NCBI GenBank assembly: GCA_030825825.1
Contig: JAPJPE010000005.1
Span: 1 to 23,705, forward strand
Direction of reading: 5' to 3'
DNA length: 23,705 nt
From: Streptococcus sp.
Lineage (GTDB): Bacteria; Bacillota; Bacilli; Lactobacillales; Streptococcaceae
Below the pieces are notes generated by a model that saw only the letters and a list, made by a program, of their open reading frames with translations, was not told where the DNA came from and ran no database searches. The translations under genes and the position numbers were made by a program. Below, one piece after another: positions 1 to 5,150 of the stretch; position 1 is the first letter of the stretch; each line of letters starts with the position of its first letter.

Positions 1-40
1 GGTAATAGATAGGGGTTGTGATGTAGAATGATTTTGTCAT
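1..40 (-). CDS. metG: Methionyl-tRNA synthetase, N-terminal 13 codons (cut by window edge)
   Basis: Only the first 13 codons are inside the window. They read MTKSFYITTPIYY, which matches the start of bacterial methionine--tRNA ligases, where the ITTPIYY stretch begins the class I catalytic Rossmann fold just before the HIGH-type motif. The ATG at 38-40 is preceded by AAAGGA with a 7-nt spacer, and an extended -10 promoter lies about 50 nt upstream. The enzyme charges tRNA-Met with methionine in the cytoplasm. The call rests on a short but very characteristic peptide plus correctly placed expression signals; the rest of the gene lies to the left of the window. Confidence 0.85.
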   Translation of the reverse strand, partial: MTKSFYITTPIYY

Positions 41-86
41 TTTCTTTTCCTTTCAGGGCTAATGGAACCCAATTTAGTAACACTCT

Positions 87-95
87 ATTATAACA
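87..95 (-). promoter_or_regulatory. metG promoter, extended -10
   Basis: On the minus strand the sequence reads TGTTATAAT, an extended -10 element, 47 nt upstream of the metG ATG. No good -35 is visible, as is common when a TGn extension is present. The leader would be about 40 nt, too short for a T-box, so no tRNA-sensing leader is seen here. Confidence 0.6.
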
Positions 96-148
96 TTTTT
101 AGGAGTCCCTGAAAACCCAAGACAAGCTAGGATCTAAGGAAGACAAGC

Positions 149-176
149 AAAAAAGCTGACCGAAGTCAGCTTTTTT
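149..176. terminator. Bidirectional intrinsic terminator after gpmA
   Basis: A 12-bp perfect stem (149-160 with 165-176) with a 4-nt CGAA loop has an A-tract on the left and a T-tract on the right. It lies 24 nt past the gpmA stop and separates gpmA from the metG promoter region. Confidence 0.85.
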
Positions 177-199
177 TATGGATAACAAATTATGTTATC

Positions 200-892
200 T
201 TACTTACCAAGATAATATTCTTTTACAACGTTCAATTTTTCGTCAAATTCGAATACCAATGGTGGGAAGTTAGGGATTTCCACATCCATGATTTCGTCGT
301 CTGACAACTGTTTGATGTGTTTTACAAGGGCACGGATTGAGTTACCGTGTGCTCCTACGAATACGTTTTTACCATCTTTAAGAGCTGGAGCGATTTTATC
401 TTCCCAGAATGGAAGGGCACGTTCCAAAGTAACTTTCAAGTTTTCAGCATCTGGAATCACTGAATCGTCAAGTGAAGCATAACGACGGTCAGTGTGTGCT
501 GAGTGTTCATCATCACGGTCCATTGCAGGAGGCAATACATCGTAAGAACGACGCCAGATGTGAACTTGTTCATCACCAAATTGTTCAGCAGCTTCTGCTT
601 TGTTTTTACCAGTCAAACCACCGTAGTGACGTTCGTTCAAGCGCCATGATTTTTCAACTGGAACCCACAATTGGTCAGAAGCTTCAAGAGCCAAGTTAGT
701 TGTTTTGATCGCACGTTTCAATACTGAAGTATAAGCTTGGTCAAATTCGATACCAGCTTCTTTGATCAATTTACCAGCGTCGATCGCTTGTTGTGTACCT
801 TTTTCAGACAAATCAACATCAGCCCAACCAGTGAAAAGGTTAGCTTTGTTCCATTCAGACTCACCGTGGCGAGCAAAAACCAATTTTACCAT
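200..892 (-). CDS. gpmA: 2,3-bisphosphoglycerate-dependent phosphoglycerate mutase
   Basis: The 230-residue protein interconverts 3- and 2-phosphoglycerate in glycolysis and gluconeogenesis. The phosphohistidine loop LVFARHGESEWN lies at residues 4-15 (His9 is the nucleophile). NERHYGGLTGKNK at about 87-99 carries the conserved acid/base region, and the second catalytic histidine is in VGAHGNSIRAL near residue 180. Length matches the dPGM family (about 230 residues). The ATG at 890-892 has a strong AAAGGAG site a few bases upstream. The gene appears monocistronic: it ends in the hairpin at 149-176 and has its own upstream AT-rich region containing a 10-bp inverted repeat. Its codon use is strongly biased, as expected for an abundant glycolytic enzyme. 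Confidence 0.97.
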   Translation of the reverse strand: MVKLVFARHGESEWNKANLFTGWADVDLSEKGTQQAIDAGKLIKEAGIEFDQAYTSVLKRAIKTTNLALEASDQLWVPVEKSWRLNERHYGGLTGKNKAEAAEQFGDEQVHIWRRSYDVLPPAMDRDDEHSAHTDRRYASLDDSVIPDAENLKVTLERALPFWEDKIAPALKDGKNVFVGAHGNSIRALVKHIKQLSDDEIMDVEIPNFPPLVFEFDEKLNVVKEYYLGK

Positions 893-947
893 TAGATGGA
901 TCTCCTTTTTATTCTCCGAGGTTTCCCCCGTTTATCTATTTTATTCT

Positions 948-973
948 ACTAGATTTTCAGTAAAAAATCTAGT
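948..973. promoter_or_regulatory. 10-bp inverted repeat in the gpmA promoter region
   Basis: ACTAGATTTT at 948-957 is exactly mirrored by AAAATCTAGT at 964-973 around a 6-nt centre. On the minus strand it sits directly before TAGAATAAAAT, which offers two weak -10 candidates for gpmA, so the repeat covers the spacer/-35 area. It lacks a T-tract and GC-rich stem, so it looks more like an operator than a terminator. The cognate protein is unknown. Confidence 0.4.
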
Positions 974-1002
974 GGCGACCATAGAAAAGTGCAATTTCTC
1001 AC

Positions 1003-1023
1003 AAAAAAGAGCCTAACGGCTCT
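1003..1023 (-). terminator. Intrinsic terminator of the unknown cassette
   Basis: On the minus strand AGAGCC, a GTTA loop, GGCTCT and then a run of six T follow the 1066-1593 gene by 42 nt. The same hairpin with one changed loop base recurs at 3506-3527. Confidence 0.8.
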
Positions 1024-1065
1024 GGTTTGAAATTGAGGAATGTTTATTCTTATGTAGAAATAGGT

Positions 1066-1593
1066 TTATTCTGCCGATTGCTCCTTCTCTTCTGCTCTTT
1101 CATCTTCTAAAGGATGATTTCGTCTATAAACAATCCCACTAACATTCCACCACTCTCTGAGGATAAAAATCCAATAGAAGGCCTGACACAAGTAAAATCC
1201 CCATTCCAACCGTAGGAGGTCTATTTGAACAGTCATAGAAAACATGGTAAAGATTAAAATAATGCTACAGGCTACAAAAATTAACAGTGATTGAAGATGC
1301 GCCAGCAAAGGATAGCCTGTTTTATCTAGAAGATATTTTAAAAAAATAGCAAGTACTGGTAATACGAAAAGAATCACTAGTGAAATGGTGAAATAGGAAT
1401 TAAGAAGACCTTCGAACTCTTTGGCATTGTAGAGAGAATGTTCACCTAGGAAAATCGTAAACCGTGCCGAATCATTCTCCCCTATTTTTTGATATATATA
1501 AAACGGTGACATCAATTGGGTCAAAACATAGACCGTAAATAAGCCAAGTTGACGCCATAACTGATGATTAAATTTTATTTTTCCTTTTACCAT
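1066..1593 (-). CDS. Unknown four-helix membrane protein (cassette gene 3)
   Basis: I do not recognise this 175-residue protein. It has four clear hydrophobic segments, at about residues 14-34, 66-90, 98-121 and 131-147, and a highly charged tail rich in Glu (DERAEEKEQ). It should be an integral cytoplasmic-membrane protein. The start is a choice between ATG at 1593 and GTG at 1605; the GTG overlaps the TGA of the upstream gene by 4 nt. I prefer ATG because AGGGGGTGA, close to the ideal Shine-Dalgarno, lies 8 nt before it; GTG has only GAAAGG at 7 nt. It is the last gene of a three-gene unit, and the hairpin at 1003-1023 follows. Function cannot be inferred beyond membrane association with the two upstream products. 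Confidence 0.75.
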   Translation of the reverse strand: MVKGKIKFNHQLWRQLGLFTVYVLTQLMSPFYIYQKIGENDSARFTIFLGEHSLYNAKEFEGLLNSYFTISLVILFVLPVLAIFLKYLLDKTGYPLLAHLQSLLIFVACSIILIFTMFSMTVQIDLLRLEWGFYLCQAFYWIFILREWWNVSGIVYRRNHPLEDERAEEKEQSAE

Positions 1594-1601
1594 GTCTCCT
1601 T

Positions 1602-1610
1602 TCACCCCCT
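1602..1610 (-). promoter_or_regulatory. Ribosome binding site overlapping an upstream stop codon
   Basis: The minus strand reads AGGGGGTGA, one mismatch from AGGAGGTGA, with 8 nt to the ATG at 1591-1593. It contains the TGA stop of the preceding gene, which suggests translational coupling and decides the start given for the 1066-1593 gene. Confidence 0.55.
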
Positions 1611-2435
1611 AACCTTTCCATTCCGAATTTCAACAGTCTCAGATACTTGTTTCCCATCATCGAACAGGCCATACCACCCATCTGGCAGAGACTTAATTAC
1701 CAAGTAATCCTTCAAAACTGATTTAAAATCATACTCTGATTCTTTAAATCGACTTATATTTTCAGGGGAGATTATTTTAACATAGATGTCTCCTGATTCG
1801 ATAAAACTACTATACGAGACATCATACCATCCCCCTAGAATTTTTAACTCAGAATTAGGAATGCTATTCTCATATTGCTTCATCAAACTGAAATAATTGT
1901 TACCTCGTTTCTTAACGGGGGATAAACTTATTTCAATCCAAGAGCCGCTAAAAGCACTATACTCGTTAATTTTTTTATCTAATTCTGCTTCAAGCTCGAT
2001 TCGCTCAGTACTGAATTCAAACCCCTTCTCTATAATGGGCAAATAGGCTCTATCAAAATCATCATAGGTATTTTCTATTCCTAGGTTTTCAGCTAAATCA
2101 ATCTTATTAGAATACGGCATCACCAAGTGTTTAAATCTGACTGATTTTTTCAGGGGAATTGAAATCTTTTTCCCTTCAACCGTTTCAGAATAGATAAAAT
2201 TCACATCCGGACCAGCATTGGGCCGAGTCCAAGAGAAACCTGTAATCTGTATATCTCCTCGGAAACTTCTACTATCATAGAAACCTTTTAGGTTAGCGTC
2301 TAAATTTCTATAAAAATAGAATCCTAGAAACAGTAGGAAGCAGATAACCACTAGAAAGGCTTTTGACCGATCACTAATCGTCGTCTGGCCCTTCTTGAAA
2401 TGTTTTTTCAAATTCACGTTCCAACTCTTCTTCAA
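1602..2435 (-). CDS. Unknown single-pass membrane protein with extracytoplasmic domain (cassette gene 2)
   Basis: This 277-residue protein is unrecognised. A basic N terminus (MKKSWNVNLKKHFKKG) is followed by one hydrophobic helix at about residues 25-42, then a soluble region with aromatic and beta-strand-like stretches. This fits an N-in anchor with the bulk outside the membrane. There is no lipobox. The start is TTG at 2433-2435: AAAGGAGG stands 6 nt upstream, the best ribosome site in the cassette, and no ATG is available between it and the membrane helix. This start lies inside the preceding gene, giving a 62-nt overlap in another frame. Composition is AT-rich compared with the flanking housekeeping genes. 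Confidence 0.75.
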   Translation of the reverse strand: MKKSWNVNLKKHFKKGQTTISDRSKAFLVVICFLLFLGFYFYRNLDANLKGFYDSRSFRGDIQITGFSWTRPNAGPDVNFIYSETVEGKKISIPLKKSVRFKHLVMPYSNKIDLAENLGIENTYDDFDRAYLPIIEKGFEFSTERIELEAELDKKINEYSAFSGSWIEISLSPVKKRGNNYFSLMKQYENSIPNSELKILGGWYDVSYSSFIESGDIYVKIISPENISRFKESEYDFKSVLKDYLVIKSLPDGWYGLFDDGKQVSETVEIRNGKVRG

Positions 2436-3411
2436 CTCTTTCCTCCTTTATAATCTTTTTAAATTCTTCAGCATTCCGAACGATTTCTTTCTGCCCACTC
2501 TTTGTATAAGGAGCGCTAATAGACCAACTGAAATGATCTGCATCAGGAAACAAACTCTTGATGACAGTTTTTTCCTCCTCCATAGTGAGGTTTTGTTTTA
2601 AAATCAAGAGATGGCGATATTTTTTTAGTAGGGTTAAGAGTTTACTATCCTTCACCTTCACACCATTGCGATCTAATCTCTCCGTAGAACTTGAGGAAGT
2701 TTCTACTTTTTCATCTTCATCATCATATTCATAATCTATCCAACATCCTCCTACATCTATTTTATTTCTATCAAGACTGTATTTTTTTGTCTCAAATTTG
2801 GGTGCAGGCAATATTTGATAAAATCCACTGTAACCATAATCAACAATCATTTTTGGATCTGTCTCTGCGATTTCTCCCTTGTTCAGATTCACAAATAGGA
2901 GATTATTTTTTGTAACATTGAAAGCTACATACTCATCTTTTCCATCTGTAAACATGCTACTTCGCATGTTTCCTTCAATCGAGTCGTAACCCATTTTTTG
3001 AACGAGTTTTAAAACATCAATGGTGTGACCTTCTCCTTTCTCTTGGCCCAATTCATAATACCGAATTCTAAAATATTCATTTGCATCTTTTTTCTTATCT
3101 TCGCCACTGAATAGTTTAGAATCTTGAAGGGCTATATATTGGGATCCTATAGCATAATATGGGACATTATTTTTATCTTCTTTCTTAAAACTATAAGCCA
3201 ATATGGGAATTCCGGTGGCCTCTTCACTAATGATTCGATTTTCCCATAACCGTTGTCCTCTACCAACATAATCATAATCTCTATCATTCACAACATGTAC
3301 CGCTTCTTTTAGGTAAAAGAAGCTCCAGATACCGCCAACCATTATAACGGTCACAGCAACTAGAGAAAGAATATGCCACATTTTCCAAGAAAAATTCTCC
3401 AGCTTCTTCAT
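2374..3411 (-). CDS. Unknown single-pass membrane protein with large extracytoplasmic domain (cassette gene 1)
   Basis: This 345-residue protein matches no family I know. A short basic cytoplasmic N terminus (MKKLENFSWK) precedes a hydrophobic helix at about residues 12-34. A long hydrophilic region follows with many Asp, Glu, Lys and Tyr, an acidic stretch (YDDEDEK) near residue 230, and a very charged C-terminal tail (EERVEEELEREFEK), probably helical. The topology resembles cassette gene 2, so the two may be distant paralogues or partners at the cell surface. ATG at 3409-3411 has AAAGGAG 7 nt upstream and an extended -10 promoter about 33 nt further up. No catalytic motif or lipobox is visible. 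It could be an immunity or cell-envelope protein, but nothing in the sequence proves it. Confidence 0.75.
   Translation of the reverse strand: MKKLENFSWKMWHILSLVAVTVIMVGGIWSFFYLKEAVHVVNDRDYDYVGRGQRLWENRIISEEATGIPILAYSFKKEDKNNVPYYAIGSQYIALQDSKLFSGEDKKKDANEYFRIRYYELGQEKGEGHTIDVLKLVQKMGYDSIEGNMRSSMFTDGKDEYVAFNVTKNNLLFVNLNKGEIAETDPKMIVDYGYSGFYQILPAPKFETKKYSLDRNKIDVGGCWIDYEYDDEDEKVETSSSSTERLDRNGVKVKDSKLLTLLKKYRHLLILKQNLTMEEEKTVIKSLFPDADHFSWSISAPYTKSGQKEIVRNAEEFKKIIKEERVEEELEREFEKTFQEGPDDD
2442..2449 (-). promoter_or_regulatory. Strong ribosome binding site inside cassette gene 1 (fixes TTG start of gene 2)
   Basis: AAAGGAGG on the minus strand, 6 nt before the TTG at 2433-2435, lies within the coding sequence of the upstream gene. 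It is the reason to start gene 2 at TTG. Confidence 0.7.
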
Positions 3412-3443
3412 CTCGTTCTCCTTTTGTTTGATCGTGAAAGTAT

Positions 3444-3452
3444 ATTATATCA
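3444..3452 (-). promoter_or_regulatory. Promoter of the unknown three-gene cassette, extended -10
   Basis: The minus strand reads TGATATAAT, a perfect extended -10, 33 nt upstream of the first cassette ATG. No convincing -35 is present at 16-18 nt. It lies downstream of the hairpin at 3506-3527, so the cassette is an independent transcription unit. Confidence 0.65.
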
Positions 3453-3505
3453 TGATTTTCCCTATTTTTCTCCCGGTATAAAATACAGGTAGATTGTCAT
3501 GGGTT

Positions 3506-3527
3506 AAAAAAAGAGCCTGACGGCTCT
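3506..3527 (-). terminator. Intrinsic terminator of perR
   Basis: On the minus strand AGAGCC, a GTCA loop, GGCTCT and seven T follow the perR stop by about 14 nt. With three flanking bases on each side it nearly duplicates the terminator at 1003-1023. Confidence 0.85.
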
Positions 3528-3540
3528 GGTTTCTCTAACA

Positions 3541-3987
3541 TTAATTTTTCTGACATTCTGGGCAAATTCCATAGACGGTCATTTGGGTCTTGGTGATCTG
3601 GTAGCCACTTTGACTCGCTGCTTCTTCGCGAAGATCTGGGACTTCAATGTCCACATCTGCGATACGGCCACATTTTTCACACACCACATTCAAATGGTCA
3701 TGCCCCATGAAATCAAAATAGGTCGTGGTATCATTGCGAACCTTGATCTCAGAGACAACCCCCTCATCAATTAAAACCTTGATATTGTTGTAGACAGTTG
3801 CTAGACTCATGCTTGGAAACTGAGGCAATAAATCACGATAGATCTTCTCAGCGCTTGGATGTTCATGACTCACCACTAAATAGGAAAGAACTGCTCTGCG
3901 GGTATCAGTAATCCGAATGCCCTTAGCACGTAAATTTTGCAAGACTTCTTCCACGCGCTCTTCTTCATGACGATGCAATGCGTTCAC
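3541..3987 (-). CDS. perR: Fur-family peroxide-responsive repressor PerR
   Basis: A 148-residue Fur-family metalloregulator. The winged helix spans about residues 10-85, with the recognition helix SLATVYNNIKVL at 61-72. A structural zinc site is formed by two CxxC pairs, C103/C106 and C142/C145. Regulatory-metal ligands fit H43, D92, H98 and D111; the second His of the Bacillus PerR HxH is Asn100, as I recall for S. pyogenes PerR. An N-terminal HxH (H5, H7) may complete the site, as reported for that protein. Start: GTG at 3985-3987 with AAAGGGGGG 6 nt upstream; an ATG 24 codons earlier would lie downstream of the same promoter but has no ribosome site and adds a non-family extension. The protein represses peroxide-defence and metal genes; a candidate Per box precedes it. 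Confidence 0.88.
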   Translation of the reverse strand: MNALHRHEEERVEEVLQNLRAKGIRITDTRRAVLSYLVVSHEHPSAEKIYRDLLPQFPSMSLATVYNNIKVLIDEGVVSEIKVRNDTTTYFDFMGHDHLNVVCEKCGRIADVDIEVPDLREEAASQSGYQITKTQMTVYGICPECQKN

Positions 3988-3993
3988 TATGAT

Positions 3994-4002
3994 CCCCCCT
4001 TT
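3994..4002 (-). promoter_or_regulatory. Ribosome binding site choosing the GTG start of perR
   Basis: AAAGGGGGG on the minus strand stands 6 nt before GTG at 3985-3987, supporting a 148-residue product rather than a 172-residue one. Confidence 0.65.
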
Positions 4003-4032
4003 CCAATATGATTTAATCGATTCGTTACCCCT

Positions 4033-4041
4033 ATTATAGCA
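4033..4041 (-). promoter_or_regulatory. perR promoter, extended -10
   Basis: TGCTATAAT on the minus strand, 45 nt upstream of the GTG start. With a 17-nt spacer the -35 would fall at 4056-4061 and is poor, so the TGn extension probably compensates. Confidence 0.65.
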
Positions 4042-4062
4042 TGTTTCAAAATAAATCACTAT

Positions 4063-4077
4063 TTAGAATGCTTTTAA
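4063..4077. promoter_or_regulatory. Candidate Per box upstream of perR
   Basis: TTAGAATGCTTTTAA matches the 7-1-7 Per box pattern TTAnAATnATTnTAA at 11 of 12 fixed positions. It is centred about 44 nt before the predicted transcription start, just upstream of the -35 position. This fits autoregulation by PerR. Confidence 0.5.
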
Positions 4078-4080
4078 TTA

Positions 4081-4107
4081 AAAAAAATGTCCAGTGGACA
4101 TTTTTTT
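4081..4107. terminator. Bidirectional terminator with TGTCC/GGACA core
   Basis: A perfect 12-bp stem (4081-4092 with 4096-4107, AGT loop) has seven A on one side and seven T on the other. It separates the perR promoter region from the gene at 4199-4552. A second copy of the TGTCC-N3-GGACA core, without the A/T tracts, lies at 4138-4150. Confidence 0.7.
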
Positions 4108-4137
4108 CACGAGCTTGAAAACGGAAAAGCGAGGTTA

Positions 4138-4150
4138 TGTCCAGGGGACA
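4138..4150. repeat. Second TGTCC-N3-GGACA palindrome, part of an imperfect tandem duplication
   Basis: TGTCCAGGGGACA at 4138-4150 repeats TGTCCAGTGGACA at 4088-4100. The flanks also align for roughly 20 further bases (each has a CACG, then TT, AA and ACG in register), so this looks like a decayed 50-nt tandem duplication. Confidence 0.45.
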
Positions 4151-4198
4151 TTGATTCACGTGTTTAAATACGACTTTTTATCTTAAAAATGAAACTAA

Positions 4199-4552
4199 TT
4201 AATTAGTTTTAAATTTTTTAAGAGAACCGAGGAATAATGAACCACCAATCAATACGATGATACCACCAATCCATCCTAAGAATGGGATAATCGCAACAGA
4301 TCCACCTACAATCAGTAGCACTGAAGGAGCAACACCCACTCGCTCATCACCCTTGTAATAAACAATTGCAATAATTCCTAATACTAGATTTGCAATTTTC
4401 AAAGCATTTAATAAAAGAATTGATCCAGCAGTTGCATCTGAACTAGCTGTAGCAGCTGCAGTACCAAGAATAAAGAATGGTCCAACTAATAGTAAAATAC
4501 CACCAACTAAACCTACAATTCCGCTAAAAAGTGCTAAAGTTTTTGTTTTCAT
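4199..4552 (-). CDS. Small four-helix membrane protein, DUF4064-like
   Basis: The 117-residue protein is almost entirely hydrophobic, with four probable helices at about residues 6-30, 43-65, 74-90 and 92-110. Gly-rich segments (GIVGLVGGILLLVG, GWIGGIIVLIGG) and a short basic end (KKFKTN) complete it. Size, Gly-rich helices and layout resemble the DUF4064 group of small Firmicute membrane proteins, but I base this on pattern memory rather than a signature residue. ATG at 4550-4552 has TAGGAG about 9 nt upstream. It stands alone, with the hairpin at 4081-4107 downstream and a long AT-rich region upstream. Its role is unknown; envelope stress is possible but unsupported here. Confidence 0.7.
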   Translation of the reverse strand: MKTKTLALFSGIVGLVGGILLLVGPFFILGTAAATASSDATAGSILLLNALKIANLVLGIIAIVYYKGDERVGVAPSVLLIVGGSVAIIPFLGWIGGIIVLIGGSLFLGSLKKFKTN

Positions 4553-4607
4553 CTTACTTTTCTCCTATTTTATACATTTAGAACTAACTAAATTCTATTG
4601 ATTAGAT

Positions 4608-4613
4608 ATTATA
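4608..4613 (-). promoter_or_regulatory. Probable -10 of the 4199-4552 gene
   Basis: TATAAT on the minus strand, about 56 nt upstream of the ATG. The best -35 candidates (TATTGT or TTGTGG) are weak, so the assignment is tentative. Confidence 0.35.
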
Positions 4614-4828
4614 TGTTCTACATGGTTACCACAATATCATACATATACAAGTATTAATTTGAACTTTCCCCAAATTACATATAGTAATACAGACAACCAC
4701 TATAAACTTTTCTTAATTGCTCCCTTTCCTAATTTAATTTCATGCTCCACAGTATTATACTATGGTTACTAAAAAAAAAAAGTATTTTTTGAAATTAATT
4801 ATTATTTAGTGAAATTTTTTATAAAAAA

Positions 4829-4853
4829 AGAATTAAGCATCAAACTTAATTCT
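4829..4853 (-). terminator. Terminator of the 51-residue membrane protein gene
   Basis: On the minus strand AGAATTAAG, a 7-nt loop, CTTAATTCT and a run of seven T follow the stop codon at 4894 by 40 nt. The stem is 9 bp but AT-rich. Confidence 0.65.
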
Positions 4854-4893
4854 ACTATGCAACGTAAAATTTAATAAATCTCTCTCACTACTC

Positions 4894-5049
4894 TCAGCCG
4901 ATCCAACTGGTCATCCAGCGCACGGTTCCTAGGATCATTTTAACGACGAGGATCATAAAACAGAATTCCAGTACGAACCACAGTCCTTTTAGAAGATACA
5001 AAATAGGTCGGATAAACAACAAGGCAAAGAGTACTAAAATGAATCGCAT
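4894..5049 (-). CDS. 51-residue hydrophobic membrane micro-protein
   Basis: A short reading frame begins MRFILVLFALLFIRPILY and ends MTSWIG before TGA. It encodes two hydrophobic stretches at about residues 2-20 and 24-42, with basic residues Arg2, Arg14, Lys21, Lys37 and Arg44 and several Trp. It should insert in the membrane. Support comes from its setting: a complete promoter (TTGGAC, 18 nt, TATAAT) starts 27 nt upstream of the ATG and a hairpin with a T-tract follows. The ribosome site is weak (GAAAGAGAG). I do not recognise a family. The pattern suggests a small integral membrane protein of unknown role; a type I toxin is possible but lacks an antisense partner that I can see. Confidence 0.6.
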   Translation of the reverse strand: MRFILVLFALLFIRPILYLLKGLWFVLEFCFMILVVKMILGTVRWMTSWIG

Positions 5050-5075
5050 GGTCTTTTCTCTCTTTCTTTTTTCCT

Positions 5076-5105
5076 ATTATACCCTTATCCTATAGAGCTG
5101 TCCAA
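5076..5105 (-). promoter_or_regulatory. Promoter of the 51-residue protein gene
   Basis: TTGGAC at 5100-5105 and TATAAT at 5076-5081 on the minus strand, spacer 18 nt (or TGGACA with 17 nt). The -35 begins immediately after the T-tract of the HU terminator. Confidence 0.6.
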
Positions 5106-5106
5106 C

Positions 5107-5135
5107 AAAAAAACCATCCTAGAAATCTAGGATGG
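5107..5135 (-). terminator. Terminator of the HU gene
   Basis: On the minus strand CCATCCTAGA, a 2-nt loop and TCTAGGATGG form a perfect 10-bp stem followed by seven T. It starts 15 nt after the HU stop codon. Confidence 0.9.
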
Positions 5136-5150
5136 CTTTTCAAAATGCAA

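Larger units (their letters stand above)
4553..4893. other. AT-rich intergenic region without a gene
   Basis: No open frame with a ribosome site was found on either strand. It holds two TATAAT hexamers on the minus strand, at 4608-4613 (58 nt before the ATG of the 4199-4552 gene, the likelier promoter) and 4754-4759. The octamer GTAACCAT precedes both, at 4622-4629 and 4763-4770. At its left-hand gene end is the hairpin at 4829-4853 belonging to the 51-codon gene. A homopolymer A run at 4770-4780 is also present. Confidence 0.5.

Noticed and set aside
41..86. T-box or other riboswitch before metG
   Set aside because: The leader is only about 40 nt and has no conserved T-box core or antiterminator.
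356..363. TACGAATA, a match to the ComX (late competence) cin-box
   Set aside because: It lies inside the gpmA coding sequence on the antisense strand with no suitable gene start downstream, so it is probably chance.
3988..4059. 24-codon N-terminal extension of PerR from an upstream ATG
   Set aside because: The extension runs into the -10 at 4033-4041 and has no ribosome site; GTG at 3987 with AAAGGGGGG is better.
4640..4700. Short frames in the gene-free region, considered as a micro-protein
   Set aside because: The best frame on the minus strand is about 24 codons starting with GTG and lacks a ribosome site at proper distance.
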